From NCBI GenBank assembly GCA_902800625.1, contig CADCFG010000020.1:1-64000 (forward strand): 64,000 nucleotides of DNA, written 5' to 3'. The DNA is from an uncultured Eubacteriales bacterium. Its GTDB lineage: Bacteria > Bacillota > Clostridia > Christensenellales > Aristaeellaceae. The notes under the pieces are model-generated. The model was not told where the DNA came from. It made no database searches and saw only the letters and a program-made list of their open reading frames with translations. Positions 41,968 through 50,700 of the stretch are shown one piece after another (position 1 is the stretch's first letter; each line of letters opens with the position of its first letter). The translations under genes and the position numbers were made by a program.

Positions 41968-41996
41968 TTGACAGCCCCCGCCCCAAAAAGTATAAT
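41968..41996 (+). promoter_or_regulatory. Promoter of the Cys-tail membrane protein gene
   Basis: TTGACA (41968-41973), 17-base spacer, TATAAT (41991-41996), a consensus sigma-A promoter 55 bases before the start codon. Confidence 0.88.
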
Positions 41997-42050
41997 GGGA
42001 ATACACTGAAACGACCGCGCTAAGCGATATGCGCGGGGAAAGGACGCGCC

Positions 42051-42662
42051 ATGGCCAATCGAAACACCCGAACCTCAACCAGCGGCTATGGCCGCCTGAA
42101 ACAGCCCACGCCCCAGCGCTCCGTGCCGCCCCGGGCCATATTCGGCCTGGTGCTGACGGTGCTGCTGCCGCCGGTGGGGCTTCTGTACCTGTGGCACCAG
42201 GGCGTGTTCCGCTCCCGGGGGCGGGTGCTGCTGACGGCGCTGGCCACGGTGGAGATGGCGCTGCTGGTGGTGTGGCTGACGCCCCATGCCGAGCTGACGC
42301 CCCGCGCTCCCGTGCCCGCCGCGCCGCCCCAGGTGACCGCCGCGCCGGAGGGCGAGACGCTGAACGCGCTGTACAACATCGAACAGCTGATCTACGAACA
42401 GCAGCTGGCCCAGGTGGAGGCCCAGGGCGGCAGCGCCCGGGACCTGCTCACCGAGGAGCAGAAGCTGGACCTGGTGAACCAGCAGAACGAGGAGATCTAC
42501 GAGACGCCGGTCTACAGCGTCTACGGCGACGACGCCATCTACTACCACGCCACCAAGGTGTGCCGCACCCAGACCAACGGCCGGGAGCTGACCGTCCGCG
42601 ACGCGCTGCGCGCGGGGCTGCAGCCCTGCCCGTACTGCAACCCGCCGACGATCACGGGATAA
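42051..42662 (+). CDS. Membrane protein with C-terminal Cys-rich zinc-binding-like motif
   Basis: A 203-residue protein: Thr/Arg-rich cytoplasmic start, two hydrophobic helices (about 30-48 and 58-77), a Pro/Ala linker, a Gln/Glu-rich helix (INTQ-like, about 105-140) and a C-terminal module IYYHATKVCRTQTNGRELT...GLQPCPYCNPP. The YHxxxxC...PCxxC pattern resembles small zinc-binding tails found on nucleases and Ada-like proteins. GGGGAAAGG precedes the ATG. Function unknown. Confidence 0.7.
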   Translation: MANRNTRTSTSGYGRLKQPTPQRSVPPRAIFGLVLTVLLPPVGLLYLWHQGVFRSRGRVLLTALATVEMALLVVWLTPHAELTPRAPVPAAPPQVTAAPEGETLNALYNIEQLIYEQQLAQVEAQGGSARDLLTEEQKLDLVNQQNEEIYETPVYSVYGDDAIYYHATKVCRTQTNGRELTVRDALRAGLQPCPYCNPPTITG

Positions 42663-42806
42663 GCGCTTGTGGCGGGGGACCTGCTTCCCCCAGCCGTGCG
42701 CGCCGCCAGGCCCGATCGGACATCGGGGTGCTGCGCCTTCCGATACCCCCGCTCTAATCTTGACACGCCCTGGTAAAAATACCTAATTAAAGTCATAATT
42801 ATTACC

Positions 42807-42851
42807 TTGATTTAAGGCACAAACCATCCTATCATATATGATAGGATGGTT
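42807..42851 (+). promoter_or_regulatory. Candidate promoter overlapped by a 30-bp perfect palindrome
   Basis: TTGATT (42807-42812), 17-base spacer, TATCAT (42830-42835). A perfect 30-bp palindrome (42822-42851, half AACCATCCTATCATA) covers the -10 and start point, as an operator would. Alternatively, a TTGACA at 42760-42765 could drive transcription through the palindrome, which would then be an RNA hairpin. Confidence 0.5.
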
Positions 42852-42942
42852 CTATTCAGGCAGACGCCCGCCTGGCGTCGTCCCGAGAGCCGAATCGGAA
42901 CCGCCCGACGCGCCAAATGCGCGCCTGAAAGGTGGTTTTTTT
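42848..42942 (+). promoter_or_regulatory. Candidate attenuator leader of the zinc-ribbon protein gene
   Basis: GGTTC-ATTC-GGC (42848-42861) can pair with GCC-GAAT-GAACC (42889-42902), enclosing GACGCC/GGCGTC (42863-42879). Overlapping this, AACCGCC (42899-42905) can pair with GGTGGTT (42931-42937) around CGCGC/GCGCG, followed by a U run to 42942, a terminator. The two folds share 42899-42902 and exclude each other. Confidence 0.45.
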
Positions 42943-42977
42943 CATTACCAAAAGCCATTTCGCAAGGAGGCCGAGCC

Positions 42978-44582
42978 ATGTTTTGCTCCAAATGCGGCAA
43001 AACCCTGATGCCCCAAGACACGCAGTGCCCGCATTGCGGCACACCCGTAGGGGAGAGCCGTTTTGAGGGAACCCCCTATACCTCGGCGCAGGCCCACATC
43101 CTGCCCAACACCCCCGCCGGGCAGGCGTCCGCGGCCTATACCCGCACCACCTACACCACCATGCCCGAGGAGCAGCAGCAGGAGGGCGCCGTGGACAGCC
43201 GCACCTCCTATCGCCCGGTGTATGACGGCGCCTCCGCCCCGGAGGAGATCCGCAAGGACATGCGCGCGGTGATCGACGGCGCGGACGAGGACAAGGCCGG
43301 CGAGGACGCCGAGCAGCCCAAGGAGCCGCTGTCCGAAGGCGCGCTGAGCACGCTGAGCGCCGTGGACGAGGAGCTGACCATGGAGAGCATGGACACCTCC
43401 GACCTGCAGGCCCGGCCCATTGAGTCCACCGGCCGCGCGGGCATCAGCTCCGAGGTGGAGGACTACATGCAGAAGCTGGAGGCCACCCAGAACCGCCGGG
43501 CCGCCCGCCGCCGCAAGGCCGTGGAGGACACCGAGGACAGCTACGCCACCCCCAGCGGCCCCGTCTACGACGACACCACCGGCGAGGTCAACCCCGATAT
43601 CGACACCGAGCAGAGCGAGGTGTTCAACGACATCGACGAGGAGGAGTTCGACGAGATCCGCTATGGCCGCGCCATCGGCCTGAAGGAGATCCTCCGCGTG
43701 GCGGGGATCATGGTGCTGGCCGCGGCGCTGATCGTGGGCGGCGTGCTCTGGTTCCGCCACATCCGCGGCGCCCAGAACGCCTCCAAGATCGAGGGCGTCA
43801 CCCAGACGGTGTATGACAGCGGTCTGGAGCTGATCAAGGGCCGCACCGACGCCACCTACGTCAACGAGATGGTGAACATCTACCGCAACGACGGCATCAT
43901 CGCCTTCACCGAGCGGGCCACGTCCGATTCCAGCGCCATCGACGCGCTGCTGCCCGAGGAGCCCGCGGTGAACGATTCGCTGTTCGTGTCCGCGCTGCAG
44001 ACCATCCAGGGCAACATCGGCAACGCCATCCTGATGGACGCCACCGAGGCGGACAACACCGCCGGCGATTCCGGTCAGGATTCCGCCGCCCGCTGGCAGA
44101 TCGTCAACGACGAGATCGCCCAGATCGAAAACGCCACCACCGCCCAGGAGCTGACCGCCGTGCTGAACGGCGAGCGCGTGGCTGTGGCTGCGTCCCCGAC
44201 GCCCACGCCGGAGCCGCAGACCACCTACACCACCCTGTCCAAGGGCGACAAGAGCGACGAAGTGCTTGAGATGCAGAACCGGCTGTACATGCTGGGCTTC
44301 CTGCTGGACGATCGTGACGGCGCCTTCGGCAAGAACACCCAGACGGCCGTGAAGATGTTCCAGCAGGCCGCGGGCCTGGAAGTGACCGGCATCGCCGACA
44401 GCGCCACGCTGCAGCGGCTGTACGCCGACGACGCGCCGCGCACCGAGTATGCCCAGGCCACGCCCACCCCCGCCCCCGCGGCGGAGGAGCCGGCGGCCGA
44501 GCCCGAGGTCCAGGTTGAGGAAACGGAGGCCGAGGAGATCGAGACCGAGGGCCATCCCGAGGAGCCGGATTCGGTGGTCTGA
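42978..44582 (+). CDS. Zinc-ribbon membrane protein with peptidoglycan-binding domain
   Basis: A 534-residue protein. It starts with a zinc ribbon (MFCSKCGKTLMPQDTQCPHCG, two CxxC pairs), then a long acidic low-complexity cytoplasmic region (about 40-240), one membrane helix (ILRVAGIMVLAAALIVGGVLWF, about 243-265), an external region and a PG_binding_1 domain (about 415-480, SDEVLEMQNRLYMLGFLLDD...KNTQTAVKMFQQAAGL) and an acidic Pro/Glu tail. The layout spans cytoplasm and wall, so a sensory or linking role is possible. AAGGAGG lies eight bases before the ATG. Confidence 0.78.
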   Translation: MFCSKCGKTLMPQDTQCPHCGTPVGESRFEGTPYTSAQAHILPNTPAGQASAAYTRTTYTTMPEEQQQEGAVDSRTSYRPVYDGASAPEEIRKDMRAVIDGADEDKAGEDAEQPKEPLSEGALSTLSAVDEELTMESMDTSDLQARPIESTGRAGISSEVEDYMQKLEATQNRRAARRRKAVEDTEDSYATPSGPVYDDTTGEVNPDIDTEQSEVFNDIDEEEFDEIRYGRAIGLKEILRVAGIMVLAAALIVGGVLWFRHIRGAQNASKIEGVTQTVYDSGLELIKGRTDATYVNEMVNIYRNDGIIAFTERATSDSSAIDALLPEEPAVNDSLFVSALQTIQGNIGNAILMDATEADNTAGDSGQDSAARWQIVNDEIAQIENATTAQELTAVLNGERVAVAASPTPTPEPQTTYTTLSKGDKSDEVLEMQNRLYMLGFLLDDRDGAFGKNTQTAVKMFQQAAGLEVTGIADSATLQRLYADDAPRTEYAQATPTPAPAAEEPAAEPEVQVEETEAEEIETEGHPEEPDSVV

Positions 44583-44599
44583 ACGGCATATCATTTTGT

Positions 44600-44690
44600 G
44601 AGGGAGTAGGCAGTAGGGAGTAGGGAATAGGAAATGCCTGAAGCGCAGCCACTATTCCAACTGCCTGCTCCCTACTCCCTTCATTTTCAA
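44600..44690. repeat. Purine-rich inverted repeat (GGAGTAGGGAGTAGG type)
   Basis: AGGCAGTAGGGAGTAGGGAA on the left and CTGCCTGCTCCCTACTCCC on the right around a short loop, as at 32262-32342. Confidence 0.65.
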
Positions 44691-44703
44691 GGAGCGTGGT
44701 TTG

Positions 44704-45615
44704 ATGGCAAATCCCATCGTCGCCCTGATCTACGACTTTGACAAGACGCTGTCGCCCCGGGACATGGAGGAGTATTCCTTCCTTCCGGGCATCAACGTGG
44801 AGCCGGACGTCTTTTGGGGCAAGTGCGCCGAATTCGCCCGGGAGCACGACATGGACGGCATACTGACCTACATGTACCTGATGAAGAAGATGGCCGGCGG
44901 CGAGATGGAGCTGACGAAGCAGAACCTGATCTCCCTGGGCCGGGACGTGGAGTTCTTCCCCGGCGTGACGGGCTGGTTCGAGCGCATCAACGAGATCGGT
45001 CGCGCCTGCGGCGTGACGGTGGAGCACTACATCATCTCCTCCGGGCTGACCGAGATCATCCGCGGCAGCGCCATCGGCAAGTACTTCAAGGCCATCTTCG
45101 CCGCCTCCTTCTGCTATGACGAGGACGGCCGCGCCGTGTGGGCCTCCACCGCCGTGAACTACACCAACAAGACCCAGTACCTGTTCCGCATCAACAAGGG
45201 CATACTGGACGTGACCAACGACCGGGACCTGAACGCCTTCACCCCCCACTACATGCGCCGCATCCCCTTCAGCAACATGATCTATGTGGGCGACGGCCTG
45301 ACGGACGTGCCCTGCATGAAGATGACCAAGCAGAAGGGCGGCTATTCCATCGCCGTGCACGCCCCCGGCAAGACCGAGCTGGCCGACGACATGCTGCTGC
45401 AGGGCCGGGTGGACTTCTCCGTGGAGGCGGACTACTCCGCCGGCAGCGAGATCGAGCAGGTGGTGACCATGCTGATGCAGCGCATCCGCGCCAGCCACGC
45501 CCTCACCCTGCGCCACGCCGAACAGGTGCAGCGCGCCCACCGCCGCCGGGGCAACAACGTGCCCCTGGACATCCCCATGCGCGGCGGCCTGGAGGATGGG
45601 GAGGACGTGGAATAA
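44704..45615 (+). CDS. HAD-family phosphatase-like protein
   Basis: A 303-residue protein with HAD motif I in IYDFDKTLSPRDMEE, motif II near IISSGLTEII, and motif IV in IYVGDGLTDVPCMK, giving a phosphoserine-phosphatase-like arrangement with a helical cap (about 20-90). The C-terminal 60 residues are helical and basic. ATG at 44704 preceded by AAGGAG; a TTG at 44701 is possible. Substrate unknown. Different subfamily from the HAD protein at 3.3 kb. Confidence 0.82.
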   Translation: MANPIVALIYDFDKTLSPRDMEEYSFLPGINVEPDVFWGKCAEFAREHDMDGILTYMYLMKKMAGGEMELTKQNLISLGRDVEFFPGVTGWFERINEIGRACGVTVEHYIISSGLTEIIRGSAIGKYFKAIFAASFCYDEDGRAVWASTAVNYTNKTQYLFRINKGILDVTNDRDLNAFTPHYMRRIPFSNMIYVGDGLTDVPCMKMTKQKGGYSIAVHAPGKTELADDMLLQGRVDFSVEADYSAGSEIEQVVTMLMQRIRASHALTLRHAEQVQRAHRRRGNNVPLDIPMRGGLEDGEDVE

Positions 45616-45630
45616 AATCGATTCGCATGA

Positions 45631-45663
45631 CAGCGCCCGGCTATTTGGCCGGGCGCTGTTTGA
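45631..45663 (+). terminator. Terminator after the HAD phosphatase gene
   Basis: CAGCGCCCGGC and GCCGGGCGCTG, 11-bp arms with a 6-base loop, followed by TTTG. Confidence 0.78.
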
Positions 45664-46050
45664 TGCGCAACGCCGCCCCTACACCGCAAATAAGTTCGTT
45701 CCTCGTTCCCTTTCCCGAAGCAGTATCGAGGAGGGGACCCGAGGAACGGCTCTTTTTGGCGGCCTGCGCTCGCTGCTCAGTGAAGCATCGCGTTCGGCAC
45801 CCTGCGCCGAGCCGCTCGCTTCAATTCACGACTCGGCAGGCCGCCGCTACATGGGGGAGCAGCGAGGAGTGAGGCAGTTTTAGAGGGAAAACTCCCTCCG
45901 GCGCTTCGCACCACCTCCCTCATGGAGGGAGGCTTTTGGTTTGCGCATATATTTGGGGGGCGGGGGAGCAAAGCTCCCCCGCCCCCGCCATGTCAGCGCG
46001 CACCCGGTTCATATCAACGTGCACCCCTGCCATGTCGTCATGCGCCCCGA
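45664..46050. repeat. Repeat-filled gap between HAD and trpB genes
   Basis: Contains an inverted TGTAGGGGCGGC fragment, a full GAACGGCTCTTTTTGGCGGCCTGC repeat (45690-45880) with inner inverted arms, a CCTCCCTCATGGAGGGAGGC hairpin (45913-45935), and GGGGGAGCAAAGCTCCCCC (45962-45980), which could end the leftward trpB message although no U tract follows. No gene seen. Confidence 0.65.
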
Positions 46051-47430
46051 TTACCTGTCGATGTTCGGGATGCCCGCGAAGCCCCTGGCCAGATCCTCGT
46101 CGGTGGGGATGTAGTCGGTCATCAGGCCGTCGTGGTACTTCTCATAGGCCACCATGTCGAAGTAGCCGGTGCCGGTGAGGCCGAAGAGGATGGTCTTCTC
46201 CTCGCCGGTCTCCTTGCACTTCAGCGCCTCGTCGATGGCCACGCGGATGGCGTGGCTGCTCTCCGGCGCGGGCAGGATGCCCTCCACCCGGGCGAACTCC
46301 TCGGCCGCCTCGAACACCTTCGTCTGCTCCACGGCGCGGGCCTCCATGTAGCCGTCGTGGTACAGCTGAGAGAGGATCGAGCTCATGCCGTGATAGCGCA
46401 GGCCGCCGGCGTGGTTGGGCGCGGGGATGAAGCCGCTGCCCAGGGTGTACATCTTGGCCATGGGGCACACCATGCCGGTGTCGCAGAAGTCGTAGGCGAA
46501 TTTGCCCCGGGTCAGGGACGGGCAGGAGGCCGGTTCCACGGCGATGAACTGATAGTCCGCCTCGCCCCGCAGCTTCTGGCCCATGAAGGGGGCGATCAGG
46601 CCGCCCAGGTTGCTGCCGCCGCCGGCGCAGCCGATGATGATGTCCGGTTTGATGCCGTACTTGTCCATGGCGGTCTTGGTCTCCACGCCGATGACGGACT
46701 GGTGCAGCAGCACCTGGTTCAGCACGCTGCCCAGCACATAGCGATAGCCGGGGTTGCCGACGGCCACCTCCACGGCCTCGGAGATGGCGCAGCCCAGGCT
46801 GCCGGTGGTGCCAGGGAACTGCTCCAGGATCTTCCGGCCCACCTGAGTGGTGTCGGACGGGCTGGGTACTACGGACGCGCCGTAGGTGCGCATCACCTCG
46901 CGGCGGAAGGGCTTTTGCTCGTAGCTCACCTTCACCATGTACACCTTGCAGTCCAGGCCGAAGTAGGAACAGGCCATGCTCAGCGCCGTGCCCCACTGGC
47001 CCGCGCCGGTCTCGGTGGTCACGCCCTTCAGGCCCTGCTGCTTGGCGTAGTAGGCCTGGGCGATGGCGGAATTCAGCTTGTGGCTGCCGGAGGTATTGTT
47101 GCCCTCGAACTTGTAGTAGATCTTCGCCGGCGTGTCCAGCTTCTGCTCCAGGCAGTAGGCGCGCACCAGCGGCGACGGGCGGTACATCTTGTAGAAGTCC
47201 TGGATCTCCTGAGGGATGGGATATTCCCGGGTGTCGTTGTCCAGCTCCTGTTTGATCAGCTCCTCGCAGAACACGGGGGCCAGCTCCTCGGCCTTCATGG
47301 GCTCGAGCGTGCCCGGGTTCAGAAGCGGCGCGGGCTTGTTCTTCATGTCCGCGCGGACGTTGTACCAATACTTCGGCATCTCGCTCTCTTCCAGGTAGAT
47401 CTTGTAGGGAATCTTCTTGGCTTCGCTCAT
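46051..47430 (-). CDS. trpB: Tryptophan synthase beta chain, TrpB2 type
   Basis: A 459-residue PLP enzyme making tryptophan from indole and serine. The N-terminal extension (KIYLEESEMPKYWYNVRAD...PAPLLNPGTLEPM) marks the TrpB2 subgroup. The PLP lysine is in NTSGSHKLNSAIAQAYYAK, the phosphate loop is CAGGGSNLGG, and ETGAGQWG is conserved. No trpA or other trp genes adjoin, common for TrpB2, which may salvage indole. A tryptophan T-box leader (47467-47736) precedes it, direct support for a tryptophan role. Confidence 0.95.
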   Translation of the reverse strand: MSEAKKIPYKIYLEESEMPKYWYNVRADMKNKPAPLLNPGTLEPMKAEELAPVFCEELIKQELDNDTREYPIPQEIQDFYKMYRPSPLVRAYCLEQKLDTPAKIYYKFEGNNTSGSHKLNSAIAQAYYAKQQGLKGVTTETGAGQWGTALSMACSYFGLDCKVYMVKVSYEQKPFRREVMRTYGASVVPSPSDTTQVGRKILEQFPGTTGSLGCAISEAVEVAVGNPGYRYVLGSVLNQVLLHQSVIGVETKTAMDKYGIKPDIIIGCAGGGSNLGGLIAPFMGQKLRGEADYQFIAVEPASCPSLTRGKFAYDFCDTGMVCPMAKMYTLGSGFIPAPNHAGGLRYHGMSSILSQLYHDGYMEARAVEQTKVFEAAEEFARVEGILPAPESSHAIRVAIDEALKCKETGEEKTILFGLTGTGYFDMVAYEKYHDGLMTDYIPTDEDLARGFAGIPNIDR

Positions 47431-47466
47431 GGGTATTCTCCTTTCCGATCGCGGGACGGAGCATAC

Positions 47467-47504
47467 AAAAGCCCCTGTCCCAGTTGTGTTTGCTGGGACA
47501 GGGG
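47467..47504 (-). terminator. T-box attenuator terminator
   Basis: Minus strand CCCCTGTCCCA and TGGGACAGGGG (11-bp arms, 47472-47504) followed by CTTTT. It lies directly after the T-box sequence, between leader and trpB. Confidence 0.88.
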
Positions 47505-47736
47505 TCTGATTTTCTCCCTGCGGTGCCACCCGGCTTGGCGCTTCACGCGCCCGCTCTGTACCGTACCATCATACGGCCCCTTTGATAACGGAGGGAACTC
47601 CGTCGCCCCTACTTGGTCTGACCCGTTCGGTTTGCCCTCGAAAGCCCATTCATCCCCGCCGCCCGTGCCGCGATTCCACCGCCCGCGACTCTCTTTGCCG
47701 TTCGGTTGTGGGGATTACTCTTCTCTCTCAACGGTT
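47467..47736 (-). promoter_or_regulatory. Tryptophan T-box leader
   Basis: Minus strand carries GGGTGGCACCGC (T-box core, 47516-47531), which pairs with uncharged tRNA acceptor ends, followed by the terminator. Upstream, AGAGTAATCCCC ... GGGGATGAATGG gives the AGTA bulge, an upper Stem I and the specifier region with UGG (47646-47648), the Trp codon. Binding of uncharged tRNA-Trp should allow read-through into trpB. Confidence 0.9.
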
Positions 47737-47742
47737 GGCAGC

Positions 47743-47771
47743 ATTATAGCATGGTAAAGCGTTGATGTCAA
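47743..47771 (-). promoter_or_regulatory. trpB T-box promoter
   Basis: Minus strand TTGACA (47766-47771), 17-base spacer, TATAAT (47743-47748), a perfect promoter about seven bases before the leader. Confidence 0.92.
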
Positions 47772-47797
47772 TAGCTTTATCCTACTTTTCCTGTAAT

Positions 47798-50700
47798 TTA
47801 CATTTCCTCCAGCTTGATCTTCTCCATGGCCTCGTCGCCGCGCATGCCCTCGAAGCGCCGCACGCGCCGGGCGTCCATGCGCTCGTCGAACAGGCAGACG
47901 CCCTTCCAGTCGCAGTGCTGGCAGGGGTTCTGCTGGCGGAAGCGGGCCGGCGCGGCCTGTATCAGCCCCTGGCGGATGCCGTCCAGGTGCTCACCGGCCT
48001 TGCCCAGCGTGCGCTTCACCAGCGCGCGGAAGCCGTTTGCGTCGGTGGCCAGCGTGCCCTTGAACAGGTCGCCCCCCTTGGTGACGCGCACGTTCAGCAC
48101 TTCCGGGAAATTGGGCGACTGGGCCTCAAGCAGGCTGAGGTCGTCCGGGGCCAGGCCGGTGAGCCGGAAGGCCGCCCGGCGCTCCTTCTCCACCTCGTTT
48201 TTGTCGGTGGACTGGGTGGTGCGGATGCCCTCGTCCAGGCTGAAGTAGTAGACGCCCGCGCTCTGTTCGCCCTGCCTCCTCATGGCCGCCGCCAGGTACA
48301 CCGGCAGCTGCAAACTCAGCCCGTGGTACACCGCGTCCAGCGCCAGGGCCTTGCCCCCGAGCTTGTAGTCGATCACCCGCAGGTAGCCCCCCGCGGCCCA
48401 CTCGTCGATGCGGTCGATGCGGCCCTCCAGGGTGCACTCGCCGCTGGCGGCGTTCACGGTCAGCCGCGCCGGGCCCCGGTCCTCCACGCCGAAATCCGTC
48501 TCCAGGGCGGAGGGATTGAACCGGCTGCCCCGCATGTGCTCCGCCAGCACCGCCGCACAGGTGCGGGCCGTGGCCTTCAGGCGGCGCTTCTCCGCCAGGG
48601 CCACGGCGCTGTCCCCCAGGGGACCCGCGTCGGCCAGGGCGTCCAGCAGCCGGTCCGAAATGCCGTCCATTCGTGCCCCGGCCTGCTCCTCCGTGAGCTG
48701 GTTTAAATCCTCCATGCTGGCCAGCAGGAACTCCTGCACTGCGTTGTGGAAGAAGTTGCCCTCGTCCTTTGCGTTCAGCTGCCAGGGCTCGATGCGCAGC
48801 GGCTTCAGGCCGTACTGGGTGAAGTAGGCGAAGGGACACAGGGCATACTTCTCCAGCCGTGTGATGCTTTGGCGGCGCAATTCCCCATACAGCTCCCGGG
48901 CCGTGGCGGGGTTCAGCCGCTCGGCGCTTTCGCCGTGGCGCAGTGCCGTGCCCACCCGCGCCAGCGCCCTTTTCAGCCGCTCGCCCTGCCAGGCAGGCAT
49001 GTCCCCGGCCTCCAGGATCTGCCGGATGCCCGCCAGCGCGGCGCGGTCCACCGGCTGGGCCGGTTCGCCCTCGCCCATGCCGGACAGCGCCCGGGCCGCG
49101 TAGGCCGCCGCGGCCTCCGGGGCCGAGCGCAGCATCCGCTGGATGCCCGCGTCCTCCAGCACGCCGCCCCGCACGCCCATCGCCGGGAACACGCCCCGGA
49201 TCAGGCCCATCAGCGCGCCGGGGCGCTGGGCCCCGCCGTCCAGGCCGCTGAGCGGGCAGGTGACGCACAGGTATTCCTCCGCCATCTCCACGGCGGATTT
49301 CAGGTAGAACCGGCGCATCCGGGACAGCTCCCCGTCGCCCGGGCCCACGTAGGCATGGGCGATCCAGGCAAACGCCTGCTGCTGGGGAGCGTTCAGCAGC
49401 CCGTCTGCCTCGACGGCGCTGCGGTCCGTCTCGCCCAGGATCAGCAGCGCCTTGCAGCGCTGGGCGGTGATGCGGTCGGTGGTCTGGGCGTACACCGCGT
49501 CTCCGGACTGGGGCAGCGGCTTGATGACGGCGGCGTCCAGGGACTCCTCCAGCGTCTGGCGCAGCTCGGAAAGGGGCAGCGGCGCGTCGCCCATCAGCCC
49601 CGCCATCTGGTCCAGCGCGCCGATGATCCGGTTCCACACCTGGCTCTCCTCCCCGGCCTGCTGGCGCAGGTCGGCGGTGATCAGCGCGTCCAGCCGCGCC
49701 TGCAGGCGTCCGGCGGCGTCGATGTCCTCGAGGAACTGGAACAGCGCTTTCAGCTGGCCCACCAGGCCCTCGGCCCGCTGGATGCGCCGCTTCAGGGCGT
49801 TCACGGGCTCGGCGAACTTTGCCCGCAGGGGCTCCAGCTCCTGGATCTCCACCTCGGTGCCCCGGCGCAGGGGCCGCAGCAGCGCCCAGGGCTTCAGGCC
49901 ATATTTCGCCGCGTGGTTGGAAAGCCGGTCGGCCTCGTCCGCCTCCAGCGGTATGCAGCCCGTGCGCAGCAGAGCCAGCGCGTCCTCCATGCGGGGATTG
50001 CCCTCGCACAGCTTCAGCGCCGCGGTGAGGCATTCCGCCAGCGGATGGCGGGAGGCCGGGCGGCTGGCGGACAGGAACAGCGGCACTTCGTAGGCCCGGA
50101 AGGCCTCCTGCAGCGGCTGGCGATAGCCGTCCAGGTCCCGGCACAGTATCTGTATGTCGCCCCAGCGCCAATCATGCAGCATCACCAGCCTCCGGCACAG
50201 CGCCGCGGCGAAGCGGCACTCCTCCAGGGGTCCGCGCAGCGTGGCCAGTTGGATGGAACTCGGCGCCTTTTCCGACGCGTCCGGCTCGGTGGGGAAGGCG
50301 AACAGCTCCCGCGACAGCAGGGTGAGCTTTTCGTCCTGTTCGGGCTCGGGCAGGATCAACACATTTTCACCGGGCTCGCCGGAGGTCTCCACCCGCACCC
50401 GCTCGGGCCGATAGACCCCGGCCTTCTTCGCCGCCAGCCACAGCCGCTCGAAGCAGCCCTTCAGCGGCAGCCAGGCGTCGAAATCCCGGGCCTGCTCGTC
50501 GCCCGCCAGGGGCAGGAACACGTTCGTCTCCGGGCACACCGCCGCCACAGCGCCGATCAGGTCGTGCAGCGTGGGCGGCGTCAGGTCAAAGCCATAGAAG
50601 TAGACGCAGGCCCGGCGCAGGAAGTCCGCCCCCTTGGCCCGGGCCACGGCGTCGATGAACTCCGATTCGCCGTCTTGGAAACGGCCCTCGATCAGGCCTT

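Noticed and set aside
42846..42977. Longer N-terminus for the zinc-ribbon protein starting inside the palindrome
   Set aside because: It would translate the structured leader and lacks a ribosome site; AAGGAGG directly precedes the ATG at 42978.
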